Shown here piece by piece: positions 1 through 7,737 of a stretch of DNA of 64,000 bases. The translations under genes and the position numbers were made by a program. The notes under the pieces are model-generated. The model was not told the DNA's origin, did not search any database, and worked only from the letters and a program-made list of their open reading frames with translations. Position 1 is the stretch's first letter; every line of letters starts with the position of its first letter. This DNA comes from Streptomyces sp. NBC_00154 (lineage in GTDB: Bacteria > Actinomycetota > Actinomycetes > Streptomycetales > Streptomycetaceae). The stretch covers positions 2,858,501 to 2,922,500 of the forward strand of contig NZ_JAPEMI010000001.1 of assembly GCF_026342835.1 (NCBI RefSeq), written 5' to 3'.

Positions 1-279
1 CGGGGTGTTCTGCCCAGCCACTGGACCGACGCGGCAGGCGAACGAAACGTGATCGGCCCGCTGTTCAGCTCCAGCACCCCAGGTCCCGAAGATCACGTCG
101 ATCCAGGCATCGTGATCCCTGTCCTTGTGGTGGTAGCAGTTCGCGAAGTAGACGGCATACGCCGCACCGCCAGCGTGGATGAAGTTCCACGCCCGTTCAA
201 TCGGAGCTTGGCAGCAGTCACACTGGGACTCGCGGGTCTGCCGGTCCGGGCCAAAGGTCAGTGACATGCCGGACATCAT
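1..279 (-). CDS. Conserved hypothetical protein, C-terminus cut by window edge
   Basis: An open frame of 93 codons runs off the left end of the window. It starts at one of three in-frame ATGs (279, 276 or 267); none has a strong ribosome binding site. The N-terminal half has a Cys-x-Cys-Cys cluster (QCDCCQAP) that suggests a small metal site, followed by an aromatic stretch (AYAVYFANCYHHKDRDHD) and an acidic WIDVIFGTWG segment. I associate this with a widespread uncharacterised Streptomyces family, from memory only. It lies just beyond the tRNA-Ser fragment. Function unknown. Confidence 0.6.
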   Translation of the reverse strand, partial: MMSGMSLTFGPDRQTRESQCDCCQAPIERAWNFIHAGGAAYAVYFANCYHHKDRDHDAWIDVIFGTWGAGAEQRADHVSFACRVGPVAGQNTP

Positions 280-388
280 GCGACACGATCGATCACCCCG
301 AAGCAGGAGCTGTTGCTGTGCCCCATCCATGCCCGACCGGACGGGAAGCCACGGGGAACAGCGGTCGCCGACGGGCACCGGTTAGCAG

Positions 389-425
389 AACGGCCCCTGA
401 CCGAGTTGCCTGGTCAGGAGCCGTT
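389..425 (-). terminator. Hairpin downstream of tRNA-Ser fragment
   Basis: A 14-bp stem (AACGGCCCCTGACC with GGTCAGGAGCCGTT, one mismatch) and a 9-nt loop lie 7 nt past the tRNA-Ser 3' end on the minus strand. This is the usual position of a tRNA terminator. Confidence 0.6.
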
Positions 426-431
426 TACCTG

Positions 432-490
432 CGGTGGGTGTGGGATTTGAACCCACGGTGACATCGCTGCCACGACAGTTTTCAAGACCG
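432..490 (-). other. 3' fragment of tRNA-Ser(TGA), likely attachment-site scar
   Basis: Read on the minus strand, this is the anticodon arm (loop CTTGAAA, anticodon TGA), long variable arm, T arm (GGGTTCAAATCCC) and acceptor 3' strand of a serine tRNA. The D arm and 5' acceptor strand are absent, and the sequence diverges just before the anticodon stem. A 3' tRNA segment starting at the anticodon arm is the classic core carried by integrative elements that use tRNA genes. It cannot make a functional tRNA. Confidence 0.75.
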
Positions 491-904
491 ATCCGTCAGG
501 TCAGCGCTTGGCCCCGTGACCTCGGACTACGCTCCAAAGTGGTCTGACCGACCGTCATCTTGGCCACAGGTGCGCACTCCTTCTCTGCGGCCCAGATGCC
601 GTCTTGGGTGGCGCACGCATTCCAACTCTGCACGGCCCCTTTCGTCCTGCGTCACGGTCGTCCGTGGGCCGGTCCCCTGAACTGCCTGCAGGAGAGCTGA
701 ACGGCCGCGAACGGCGACGAATGAGACTGTCCGTGAGACTGCTTGCCCGCTCGGCCGGCAGTCGAGACCTCGCAGCACGTTCAACTCAGGACGCGTGGGC
801 TGACACCCGCTTCGGGAGCGAGATGCGGCCATGCTCTTGGAGGCCGGCCCCTGCCGCGGCCGCGCGCCACATGACCACGGTCGGGTTGTCGTGCCGGGGG
901 ACCG
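491..904. other. Intergenic, no supported gene
   Basis: The open frames here on both strands are arginine/proline-rich translations with no recognisable domain. I see no repeat, promoter or terminator that I would defend. Confidence 0.4.
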
Positions 905-1843
905 CTACTGAACGGCGACGTAGTCACCCGTGGCCTTGACGGCCGGGGTGGTGGAGGTGCCGAGGAAGGAGTAGCGCCAGTAGCCCGAGTAGGTGGCGGT
1001 GTACGTGGTCTTCAGCGAGCCCGTGGAGGACGACGTGACCGTCTTCAGGTAGGTCGTCGGGTACGACGACGAGCTGCTCTTGCGGAACTGCAGCTTCACC
1101 GGCTGGACGGTGTAGCCGGCGTACTTGTGGGTGTCCCAGTTCGCGCGGGTCAGGGCGCCCGTAATGGTGAGCGTGCCGCCCTTCTTCACCGGCTCCGGCG
1201 ACGCGTTGACCGTGAGCTTGGAGTAGCGCTGGAGGGCGTTGGAGGACACGGCGTCCTGGTACGCGGTGCCGACCTTGCTCCAGTCGGCGTTCGGGTCGTT
1301 GGGGTCCTGGCCGTTGTAGGCGATGGCGAACGCCTCGCCGGTCCAGTGGGCACCGGCGTCGGTGTTGGTCAGCTCCTCCTGCGGGTTGATGTCGATGCTG
1401 CCCTTGCAGTTCGCGACGGTCGACGAGGCGGCCGTGCAGGTCGCCGGAACGTCGCCGAACAGGAAGTTCCCGTCGTCCGTGTTGCGGTAGAGGTCGATGC
1501 CCGAGACGAAGTCGTCGGCGGTGGGGTCCGCGTCCGAGCCGTGGGTGAAGGTGAAGCTGTACGAGACGTGGACCGTGTTGGTGGTGCCGACGACGATCGC
1601 CGACTTGCTGCTGTTCACCTCGATGTTCGAGAAGGTGGCGTTCAGCTCGTACGGGTCGCCGGAGTCGGCGGCCGTCAGCGAGCGGGCCTGCATGCCCGAC
1701 TGGTGGCCCGAGGCCTGCTGCGCGAGCTTATGGGCCTGCGCCAGGCCCGTTCCGTCGGTCGCCTGCGCGGCCGGCACGGCGAAAGCGGCCAGGGCGAGAG
1801 CGCCGGAGACCGTCGCGGCGGCCAGGGTGGCACGTATGCGCAT
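905..1843 (-). CDS. Secreted two-domain protein, paralogue 1 of 3
   Basis: 312 aa with a signal peptide (MRIRATLAAATVSGALALAA..., cleavage near AQA-T). The N-terminal domain (about 65-205) contains the family motif VVGTTN and a Cys pair. The C-terminal domain (about 208-312) starts RYSKLTVNASPEPVKKG and looks all-beta and Ig-like. The same C-terminal domain is in the proteins at 9905 and 16832; this copy is longest, with an extra linker after the signal peptide. The ATG at 1843 is preceded by GGGGAA, the same start context as paralogue 2. The role is unknown; an extracellular structural or binding protein is inferred. Confidence 0.8.
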   Translation of the reverse strand: MRIRATLAAATVSGALALAAFAVPAAQATDGTGLAQAHKLAQQASGHQSGMQARSLTAADSGDPYELNATFSNIEVNSSKSAIVVGTTNTVHVSYSFTFTHGSDADPTADDFVSGIDLYRNTDDGNFLFGDVPATCTAASSTVANCKGSIDINPQEELTNTDAGAHWTGEAFAIAYNGQDPNDPNADWSKVGTAYQDAVSSNALQRYSKLTVNASPEPVKKGGTLTITGALTRANWDTHKYAGYTVQPVKLQFRKSSSSSYPTTYLKTVTSSSTGSLKTTYTATYSGYWRYSFLGTSTTPAVKATGDYVAVQ

Positions 1844-1977
1844 GTGTTCCCCATGTGGAGAAGGGGTCCCGCGGTGCAGAAGTCGTCACGCGGGGCCCAA
1901 GTGATCTAGGAGTCTGTTGGCTCGCGTGATTCTGACCTGTGTCCCCGGCGACGGTTATACGGCAGGTGAATGCTTTG

Positions 1978-2042
1978 CGCACGCTTTGCCAAGCCGCACC
2001 GGCCTTTGCCAACGTCACACCGGCCTTTGCCAACGTCACACC
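1978..2042 (-). repeat. Direct repeats of TTGGCAAAG at two-turn spacing
   Basis: On the minus strand TTGGCAAAG occurs three times with 20-21-bp periodicity: two near-identical 21-bp units followed by a diverged third. The block lies about 140-200 bp upstream of the start of the secreted protein at 905-1843, so it could be a cooperative regulator site. Tandem slippage without function is the alternative. Confidence 0.5.
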
Positions 2043-2376
2043 GGATGCATACAGACCCGCGGTCCGGCGTCTGTCGAACCAGCGCTCCCGGGCCCAGCCC
2101 GGTCAGGCCTCTGCGCGATCAGCGTCTTGCTGCCCTTGGCGTGGCTGTGTCTGGCTGCCCGTGTGCGCCAGCGTTGATGTCAGCCGGAGCCGTGCCAACG
2201 GCCAGTAGGTGCGAGCCGGCGGCGAGCAACTCCGCGTACGGCCCTGCCATCCGCGCTGCCGCCATGGCAGAGGCAATCAGCTCATCCGTGGGCCCGTCGT
2301 CTCCGGCCAAGGCGCGCGTGCTGCGCGAGACCCTGCGGGCCGAGCGTGCGGACGGACCGGTTGAGGCGGCGGCCTG

Positions 2377-2590
2377 ATGGCCACGCTCCCCGCATACGCG
2401 TGGCACCTGGCCCCGGACGGATATGCGACCCGCCGCCAACTCCGTTCGATGGGGCTACGGCCGGGCGGGCAGGACGTCGCCGCCGAACTGAAGCGCCCGC
2501 GTCGTCGGCGCGGCCATCGTCGACCGCCTCACCTCCAACGGCACCATCATCGAGACCGGCACCGACTCCTACCGCCTCGCCACCACCTGA
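2377..2590 (+). pseudogene. Fused fragments: RRQRL-motif protein start and IstB-like end
   Basis: The ATG at 2377 begins a short reading frame with ATRRQLRSMGLRPGGQD, the motif of small Streptomyces RRQRL zinc-binding proteins. After about 40 codons the meaningful frame changes. From 2501 to the stop at 2590 the text VVGAAIVDRLTSNGTIIETG followed by a short tail resembles the extreme C-terminus of IstB, the IS21 helper ATPase. I read this as a recombination scar joining two gene ends. Either assignment could be wrong because both pieces are short. Confidence 0.4.
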
Positions 2591-2736
2591 GCCCGAGCCC
2601 TTCGCCACTTTCGCCCGAAGGTGGAACGGCGGAACGAATTACCCCGCTCCGCCAGTGACAAGGTGAACCGTCCATGGCGTCTTAGGGGTGAGAGCGGCTC
2701 GCGAGAGCGCGACCGGAAGGGGAGGACACGGATCGC

Positions 2737-3268
2737 ATGGGCGCGTTCGGCGTCAGACACGAGGGCCGGCTGGCGGAGTTCCAGGAGTTCGCGAGCACGG
2801 CCGGCCCCTGGCTCTTCCGTACGGCGCTGCTGCTGACCGGCGGGGACTGGCACCAGGCGGAGGATCTGGTGCAGACGGCGCTGGCCAGGGCCTTCGCCTC
2901 CTGGGGACGAGTGCGGCGCGCGGACAACCGGGACGCCTACGTCCGCACCGTCCTGGTCCGCGTCCACCTCTCGCAACGACGGCTGCGGCGCAGCACGGAG
3001 CGGCCTGTCGAGGCGGTGCCCGACAGTGCATTGGACGTTCATGGCGACCCGGCCCTGCGCGTGGCGCTGCTCGCGGCCCTGGCCCAGCTATCGCCCAAGG
3101 ACCGGGCAGGCCGTGCTGGTGCTGCGCTACTGGGAGGACCGCAGCGTCGAGCAGACCGCCTCGGAACTCGGCCTGCGGCCGGGCACGGTGCGCAATCGCA
3201 GCATGGCCGCGCTGGCCAGGCTCCGCGAACTGCTCGGCAGCGAGCGCGAGTCGCTCACCACGATCTGA
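2737..3268 (+). pseudogene. ECF (SigE-type) sigma factor with frameshift
   Basis: Region 2 is clear from residue 10 (FQEFASTAGPWLFRTALLLT, then DWHQAEDLVQTAL), followed by a linker. The frame is lost at LSPKDRAGRAG near 3105. In the other frame the text continues QAVLVLRYWEDRSVEQTASE and RPGTVRNRSMAAL, a normal region 4.2 helix-turn-helix. Removing one G from the run at 3106-3109 restores about 177 aa. This is either a real inactivating insertion or a base-call error. The ATG at 2737 has GGGGAGG upstream. The next gene encodes a membrane protein placed like an anti-sigma factor. Confidence 0.8.
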
Positions 3269-3287
3269 GAGAGGGGCAGGGACGGAC

Positions 3288-4274
3288 ATGAAGTTGGACG
3301 AGCACGAACTCAACAGGGTCATGGGGGAAGCCGTCGGCGATGTGCGACCGCCGACGCACGCCCTGGTCGACGGTGCGACGCGCCAGGGCAGGCGGATGCG
3401 CAGCCGACGCCGGATCGCGGTCGGCGCGGGCGTGCTAGCGGTCGGCGCGGGCGTGCTAGCGGTCGCCGGGATGGTGGCGGGAGCGTCGCTGTTCGGCGCC
3501 TACTTCCCGACGTATACGGACGGTGTGGAGACGCTTTCGGCAGGGTCAGGCGCCAAGCCGGGCAAGGTGACAATCCCCGACTTCTCGAAACTGCCGAAGA
3601 ATCCGCAGCCGCCGGCCGGGACAGAGCGGATCACGGGGCGGGCGACCGTGCAGACGCTGAAAGAGCTGATGCCCCAGGAACGGACCTCGGGGTACGAGAG
3701 CCAGCAGGGTCCCCCGATGGCATATGAGGTCTTCGGTCGGCTCAACACCGAGGGCTGGCCGGCCGGGGCGGAGGTGCAGGTCAATCTGCAGCCGACCTTC
3801 GGGCGCGACATGTTCGTCCAGCACCGCGGGGCAGAGCTGGCTCACAGCTTGAAAGGGTTCTACTCCTGCGAACACCGCGTGCCGGAGGACGGGAAGATGT
3901 CCGCCTGCCGGGTCTCCAACCTGCGCGACGGCTCGGTACTGATGGTGTACGAGGACCGGTCCGGGCTGCTGCTGAGGCGGCACGCGGATCTGCTCCGTAC
4001 GGACGGCACGCGGGTCGTCGTGGGCACGTCCAACGGCGCGGACACCCAGGACGGGCCCGTCGTCGATCTCCACCCGCCACTGAGTCTGAACGAGTTGCGC
4101 TCGATCGTGACGAGTTCGCGCTGGCAGTACTTCGTAGACCCACAGGTCAACGAGAAGGCGAAAAGTCTCAAGCCGCACACGGACAGGAGCCAGCAGATCC
4201 CGGCCGACGGCTCGATTCCCACCGACGACTCCCGGGGCACCACGGCGAAGCCGTCCAGCTCAACCAGGCACTGA
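3288..4274 (+). CDS. Membrane protein paired with the ECF sigma factor (putative anti-sigma)
   Basis: 328 aa. A cytoplasmic N-terminus (about 1-40, ending in a basic RRMRSRRR patch) is followed by one membrane segment (about 44-68) and a large extracytoplasmic region containing CEHRVPEDGKMSACRV. The start at 3288 has a purine-rich site (GGGCAGGGACGG) and lies 19 nt after the sigma-factor stop. This matches the layout of membrane proteins following SigE-type sigma genes in Streptomyces. No ZAS zinc motif is visible, so anti-sigma activity is inferred from position. The membrane segment carries an internal 7-codon duplication. Confidence 0.75.
   Translation: MKLDEHELNRVMGEAVGDVRPPTHALVDGATRQGRRMRSRRRIAVGAGVLAVGAGVLAVAGMVAGASLFGAYFPTYTDGVETLSAGSGAKPGKVTIPDFSKLPKNPQPPAGTERITGRATVQTLKELMPQERTSGYESQQGPPMAYEVFGRLNTEGWPAGAEVQVNLQPTFGRDMFVQHRGAELAHSLKGFYSCEHRVPEDGKMSACRVSNLRDGSVLMVYEDRSGLLLRRHADLLRTDGTRVVVGTSNGADTQDGPVVDLHPPLSLNELRSIVTSSRWQYFVDPQVNEKAKSLKPHTDRSQQIPADGSIPTDDSRGTTAKPSSSTRH
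3421..3462 (+). repeat. Perfect 21-bp tandem duplication inside a membrane helix
   Basis: Positions 3421-3441 and 3442-3462 are identical and encode VGAGVLA twice in the transmembrane segment of the putative anti-sigma protein. The helix is lengthened by 7 residues, about two turns. Confidence 0.9.
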
Positions 4275-4500
4275 TGGTCCCAGAGGCGGACCACGCCGAT
4301 CACGGCGATCGCGGGGCGGTCGCGCCCGCCAACCGCCTTCAGATGAAACTCAGTTCGACTGCCTGGGGCGTTGGTCAGCGACATGCGTGGCGTAGACGGT
4401 GTCACGGGCGAGGTCCTGCGGGACCACGTCGGCGGCCGCGCGGACGGCGAGGAGATGAGCGAGCGCCTTCTCGAACTGCTCGGGCAGCGTCCCCACGACG

Positions 4501-4641
4501 GCCTTGCCGGGTGTCCTCCGCGGTGTCGATCGCCACCAGGCGCTCGCGGAGATCTGCGAGAGAGTCCACTTCCGGCGCCGGGGCGAGGTGCTTGCGACGG
4601 AAGCGGTGCCCTCGGTGCTCGACCCCGCCCTTCTCGTTCGA
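4501..4641 (-). pseudogene. IS21-family IstA transposase fragment
   Basis: 47 codons read SNEKGGVEHRGHRFRRKHLA, then a segment ending VDSLADLRERLVAIDTAED. This matches the IstA region after the DDE core (NEKGGVE..., FRRNHLVPVP..., SLAELN...). Both ends are missing and the frame is lost below 4501. It abuts the left tRNA-Gly repeat. Confidence 0.65.
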
Positions 4642-4642
4642 T

Positions 4643-4734
4643 CGGTATCCGTGCAGGCCAGAGCGCCCTCAGCGGGACGTCTTCTCAGGATTCCCAAGCT
4701 CAGAGCGCGAGTTCGATTCTCGTCACCCGCTCCA
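4643..4734 (+). repeat. 92-bp direct repeat copy A ending in 3' half of tRNA-Gly(CCC)
   Basis: This segment and 9141-9232 have equal length and differ at 4 of 92 positions. The last 44 nt (4691-4734) are the 3' half of a glycine tRNA: anticodon loop TTCCCAA, T arm GCGAGTTCGATTCTCG, and acceptor strand CACCCGCTCCA. The preceding 48 nt are not tRNA. The tRNA homology starts at the anticodon loop, where tyrosine integrases often cross over. Confidence 0.85.
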
Positions 4735-4739
4735 TGAAA

Positions 4740-4770
4740 AAGCCCCAGGCCATCGGCCCGGGGCTTCTTT
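4740..4770 (+). terminator. tRNA-type terminator after repeat copy A
   Basis: A nested GC-rich hairpin (AAGCCCC paired with GGGGCTT, inner AGGCC/GGCC) is followed by CTTT. It sits 5 nt after the tRNA-Gly 3' end. Confidence 0.65.
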
Positions 4771-4785
4771 GTTGTCCAGACCACA

Positions 4786-4953
4786 TTAGGCGTCGCGTGC
4801 CCGTTCCGTGCCCGATGCCTGATCGTCAGGCACAATCACAGCCTTCTCCCGCTCGGCGCGGACGCGGGCGTCGATCCCGTTGGCCACCTCCCGCTGACGC
4901 TCCACCTCCTCGCTCCGCTCGTCGCGCGCTCCCCGGCTACGCCGGTCGCGCAA
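4786..4953 (-). pseudogene. C-terminal fragment of a charged protein next to the insertion sequence
   Basis: A minus-strand frame ends at a TAA (4786-4788). It reads RDERSEEVERQREVANGIDA and then a charged tail ending VPDDQASGTERARDA. A TAG at 4954-4956 blocks the frame exactly at the insertion-sequence boundary. Its stop lies 52 bp from the tRNA-Gly core, a common position for integrase genes, but I cannot identify the family. The upstream part is not found beyond the insertion sequence. Confidence 0.45.
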
Positions 4954-5030
4954 CTAGGGTGCGTATCGAGTCGTGATCAATCTGCGGGATTCGCCCTCGC
5001 GGCGGCGCCTGGACCGGTAGATGTTCTTGC

Positions 5031-5528
5031 ATGACGCGAGTGCAACTGGCGGACACGGATTGGGAGTTCATCGAGCCGTACCTGCCCATCGGCGAGTACG
5101 GCCCGTATCCCGAGCGGCTTCGGCAGCAGTTCGAGGGCGTGATCTGGCGGTTCAAGACGGGCGGGCAGTGGCGGGAGATGCCGAAGGAGTTCGGTGCCTG
5201 GTCGACCGTCCACAACCGCTTCCGGCAGTGGCGTGACGCGGGGGTCTTCGAGGCCCTGCTGGAGGGCCTGATCGCGGAAGCCGCGAAGCGGGGCGAGGTA
5301 GACCTGTCCCTGGTCAGCGTCGACTCCACCACCGCGCGGGCTCACCACGACGCCGCCGGGATGCATCTGGAACAGGACGTCGTCGCCGCGCTGGAGAAGG
5401 CCGCCGCCGAGGAGGAGAAGGCCAGATCAAAGGGGGCGGCCTCGAAGAACAAACCGGGCCGGACACAGAATCCGATCCCGAGCGGGAAGAGCGACGACGC
5501 ATCCGGCGTCGCCGAAAACTCCGACTGA
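5031..5528 (+). CDS. Insertion-sequence transposase, N-terminal frame (orfA)
   Basis: 165 codons encode the DUF4096-like N-terminal domain of IS5/IS427 transposases (LADTDWEFIEPYLP, FEGVIWRFKTGGQWREMP) and the first catalytic region (VSVDSTTARAH, containing the first Asp). A Lys/Glu-rich stretch follows, and the frame ends without the rest of the DDE fold. At 5429-5435 there is an A AAG GGG heptamer in phase with orfA, which fits the X XXY YYZ rule for -1 slippage. Slippage there joins this frame to orfB. Confidence 0.85.
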   Translation: MTRVQLADTDWEFIEPYLPIGEYGPYPERLRQQFEGVIWRFKTGGQWREMPKEFGAWSTVHNRFRQWRDAGVFEALLEGLIAEAAKRGEVDLSLVSVDSTTARAHHDAAGMHLEQDVVAALEKAAAEEEKARSKGAASKNKPGRTQNPIPSGKSDDASGVAENSD

Positions 5529-6034
5529 AGGCCGCCCTCCTCGGACGCTCCAGAGGTGGGCAGACCAGCAAGGTCCACCTTGCCGCCGACCGCAAGTGCC
5601 GCCCGCTGGCGTTCGTCCTGACCGCGGGACAGGCCGCCGACAGCCCGCAGTTCATCCCCGTGCTGGGTAAGATACGGGTCCGCGGGCCCGTCGGCCGCCC
5701 CCGCACCCGGCCGGACGCGGTCGCCGGGGACAAGGCCTACTCGTCCCGCGGTAACCGGGCCCACCTGCGGAAACGCCACATCAAGGCAGTCATCCCGGAG
5801 AAGAAGGACCAGGCCGCCAATCGGACGAAGAAGGGCAGCAGGGGCGGCCGGCCCGTCAGTCACGACGCGGACCTCTACAAAGAGCGGAACACCGTCGAAC
5901 GCCTGATCAACAAGCTCAAGGCCTGGCGAGGCATCGCCACCCGCTACGACAAGACACCGGACAGCTACCTCGCCGGCCTCCACCTGCGCGCCTCGATGAT
6001 CTGGATCAAAGACCTCACCCGGACCACCCATTGA
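5423..6034 (+). CDS. Insertion-sequence transposase, C-terminal catalytic frame (orfB)
   Basis: This frame is -1 relative to orfA and is open from the slippery site at 5429. It reads PDTESDPEREERRRIRRRRK, LLGRSRGGQTSKVHLAADRK, then the second Asp region (RPDAVAGDKAYSSRGNR) and the Glu region (KERNTVERLINKLKAWRGIATRYDK). Together with orfA it forms a complete DDE transposase of about 335 aa. It has no convincing start of its own, which supports programmed frameshifting. The exact 5' limit is inferred. Confidence 0.8.
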   Translation, partial: QIKGGGLEEQTGPDTESDPEREERRRIRRRRKLRLKAALLGRSRGGQTSKVHLAADRKCRPLAFVLTAGQAADSPQFIPVLGKIRVRGPVGRPRTRPDAVAGDKAYSSRGNRAHLRKRHIKAVIPEKKDQAANRTKKGSRGGRPVSHDADLYKERNTVERLINKLKAWRGIATRYDKTPDSYLAGLHLRASMIWIKDLTRTTH

Positions 6035-6104
6035 TCACGACTCGATACGCGCCCTAGGGCGAGAGAGCCTGGACTAGGGGAAACGGAAGGCCCAAGAACA
6101 TGCC

Positions 6105-6191
6105 TCCGGCGGGGGCGCTCAGACTCCGCAGCCGAATGCGGATTGCCTTCGAGCTGTAGCCCTTGTCGCCGATGGCGTGATCGGGCCTGAC
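6105..6191 (-). pseudogene. DDE transposase fragment
   Basis: 29 codons read VRPDHAIGDKGYSSKAIRIR, the second-Asp region of another IS5-type transposase. Nothing recognisable precedes or follows it. It is not part of the adjacent insertion sequence, whose right end is at 6054 and whose orientation differs. Confidence 0.6.
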
Positions 6192-6201
6192 GCGCGGGCA
6201 C

Positions 6202-7428
6202 TCAGTCAAGGACCGCGAGGGGGTCGGCAGCGCCTCCGTGCCACTCGATCATGAAGAGGGTGGCGTCGTCGCTGGTGCGCCCACGCCGTTCCCACTTCAG
6301 CGTGTGGGAGAGCCGGCGCAGATCCGCCCGCAGCCCTTGCGGAGGCTCCTCCCCCAGGCGGTTCACGCAGCGGATGAGGCGTTCCTCGCCGAACTGCTCC
6401 CCGCCGTTGACGTGTTCCTCGATGATGCCGTCGGTGTAGCACAGCACCCGGTCGCCCTGCTGAAGCGTGTGCTCTCTGATCCGGGGCTCCTCACCACCGA
6501 AGCCGACGGGCAGCGTCGTCGCGCTCTCCAGCTGCTGCACGACCCGGCCGTCGCGGATCAGCAGCGGCGCGGGGTGGCCCGCGTTGACCAGTGCCATCTC
6601 ACCGGTGGCGATGTTCACATGCATCAGCTGCGCCGTGACGAAGTGGTCGGGCCCGAACTGCCGCGAGATGGCATCGTCCATGGCCGCGTACTTCTCGGCC
6701 AGGCTGATGCCCACGCGCCGGGCATGCCGGTAGGCGCCGATGGCCACGGTCGCCATCGTGGCAGCGTCCAGGCCGTGGCCCATCGCGTCGATCACGGCCG
6801 CGTGCAGGATGTTGTCGTTGAGGGCGTAGTCGAAGCTGTCACCGGCGATGCGGTAGGCGGGCTCCAGGATGCCGGCCACCTCGACCTGCGGCACGGACAT
6901 CGACATCGGCGGCAGCAGGCTCCACTGGATCTCCGCGGACACGCTCATCGGCTCACGCCGCCGGGCCCGGAAGAACTGGTCGGTGTAGGCGCCCTTGGTG
7001 ACCAGCATGTCGGCGACCAGGCCGGAGAGCCGACTCAGCAGCCGCCGGTCGTCGTCGCCGACGGCGTCCAGCGTGAGGGCCAACACGCCCACCGTGTCAC
7101 TGCCGTCCAGCAGCGGCAGGTACATCCGGACGCCCGAGGGGCTCTGCGACACCTCGACGACGGCCCCGCGCAGGAAGGCCCGGCCGGCGGGGGAATCGAT
7201 GATCGGCTCGGGCTGGCTGACATGCAGTTTCCTGCCCGGCAGCGGCACCAGCAGCTCCTGCGCGTAGTCCTGGAGCAGGATGGAGACGTCACGACCTCCG
7301 ATCCTGGCCACCTCCTCCGCGACCAGCGGGGCGATCAGCTGCGGCGGCAGCAGCCGTGCCCTGTCCAGCAGCAGACCGAGCAGCCGCTCGCCAAAACCCT
7401 CCGACCGATCCACGCTCTCCTCGCCCAT
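6202..7428 (-). CDS. GAF-SpoIIE type serine/threonine phosphatase (PP2C-like)
   Basis: 408 aa from the ATG at 7428, chosen because AAGGAGG lies upstream. A GAF-like sensor region covers about 30-160 (LLQDYAQELLVPLPGRK, GVRMYLPLLDGSDTVGVLAL). It is followed by a SpoIIE domain with the metal-binding motifs AGDSFDYAL, VIDAMGHGLDAA, VNAGHPAPLL and CYTDGIIEEH. Such proteins usually dephosphorylate anti-anti-sigma factors; no partner kinase is adjacent. It lies between the two tRNA-Gly repeats beside transposase debris, so it may be island cargo. Confidence 0.85.
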   Translation of the reverse strand: MGEESVDRSEGFGERLLGLLLDRARLLPPQLIAPLVAEEVARIGGRDVSILLQDYAQELLVPLPGRKLHVSQPEPIIDSPAGRAFLRGAVVEVSQSPSGVRMYLPLLDGSDTVGVLALTLDAVGDDDRRLLSRLSGLVADMLVTKGAYTDQFFRARRREPMSVSAEIQWSLLPPMSMSVPQVEVAGILEPAYRIAGDSFDYALNDNILHAAVIDAMGHGLDAATMATVAIGAYRHARRVGISLAEKYAAMDDAISRQFGPDHFVTAQLMHVNIATGEMALVNAGHPAPLLIRDGRVVQQLESATTLPVGFGGEEPRIREHTLQQGDRVLCYTDGIIEEHVNGGEQFGEERLIRCVNRLGEEPPQGLRADLRRLSHTLKWERRGRTSDDATLFMIEWHGGAADPLAVLD

Positions 7429-7616
7429 GGCCGGAATGCCACCTCCTTCCTGCCACCGCCCCGGTCCCGCCTCCGCACAACGTGACCGGATACGCCCGCC
7501 CGATCGGCTCATTACGCCAAGCGCGGCATGTCGGCCCATGTCGTCGGCGGTCCGCGGTTCACTCGGAGCTATGAGCAAGGCTGGACAACCCCGAGGCCTC
7601 CCGCACAGGTAGGCCG

Positions 7617-7651
7617 CTGAGAGGGAAGCGCCGTTGGTGCTTCCCTCTCAG
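7617..7651 (-). terminator. Strong 13-bp hairpin
   Basis: CTGAGAGGGAAGC pairs perfectly with GCTTCCCTCTCAG around a 9-nt loop. On the minus strand it follows a short frame reading [21 protein letters not shown] then stop, which looks like the end of a small secreted protein whose 5' part has been replaced by transposase sequence. Confidence 0.6.
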
Positions 7652-7737
7652 CTGTTCATCAACCGATGGTTTCCGGCGCGTCGGCGTGCGCGGTCGGGGA
7701 CATGAGCAGGGGTGCGGCCAGGGCGGCTGCTGTCAGC

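Larger units (their letters stand above)
4957..6054 (+). mobile_element. IS5-family (IS427-like) insertion sequence, 1098 bp
   Basis: The terminal inverted repeats are 25 bp long (4957-4981 and 6030-6054) with one mismatch; the outer ends read GGGTGCGTATC and GGGCGCGTATC. The flanks show a TA target duplication (4955-4956 and 6055-6056). The interior is filled by two overlapping transposase frames, and the orfB stop lies inside the right repeat. Length, ends and the two-frame layout all look intact, so the element may be mobile. Confidence 0.9.

Noticed and set aside
527..832. 101-aa minus-strand ORF
   Set aside because: Ser/Arg-rich, no ribosome binding site, no domain-like text.
1127..1909. 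260-aa plus-strand ORF opposite secreted paralogue 1
   Set aside because: Val/Gly/Arg-rich shadow of a real gene with signal peptide and paralogues on the other strand.
2753..3322. 189-aa minus-strand ORF over the sigma factor
   Set aside because: Shadow; the plus strand has clear sigma-70 region 2 and region 4 in two frames.
4350..4835. Minus-strand ORF with GDENRTRALSLG
   Set aside because: This is the known false translation of antisense tRNA sequence; it crosses the tRNA-Gly repeat and a transposase remnant.
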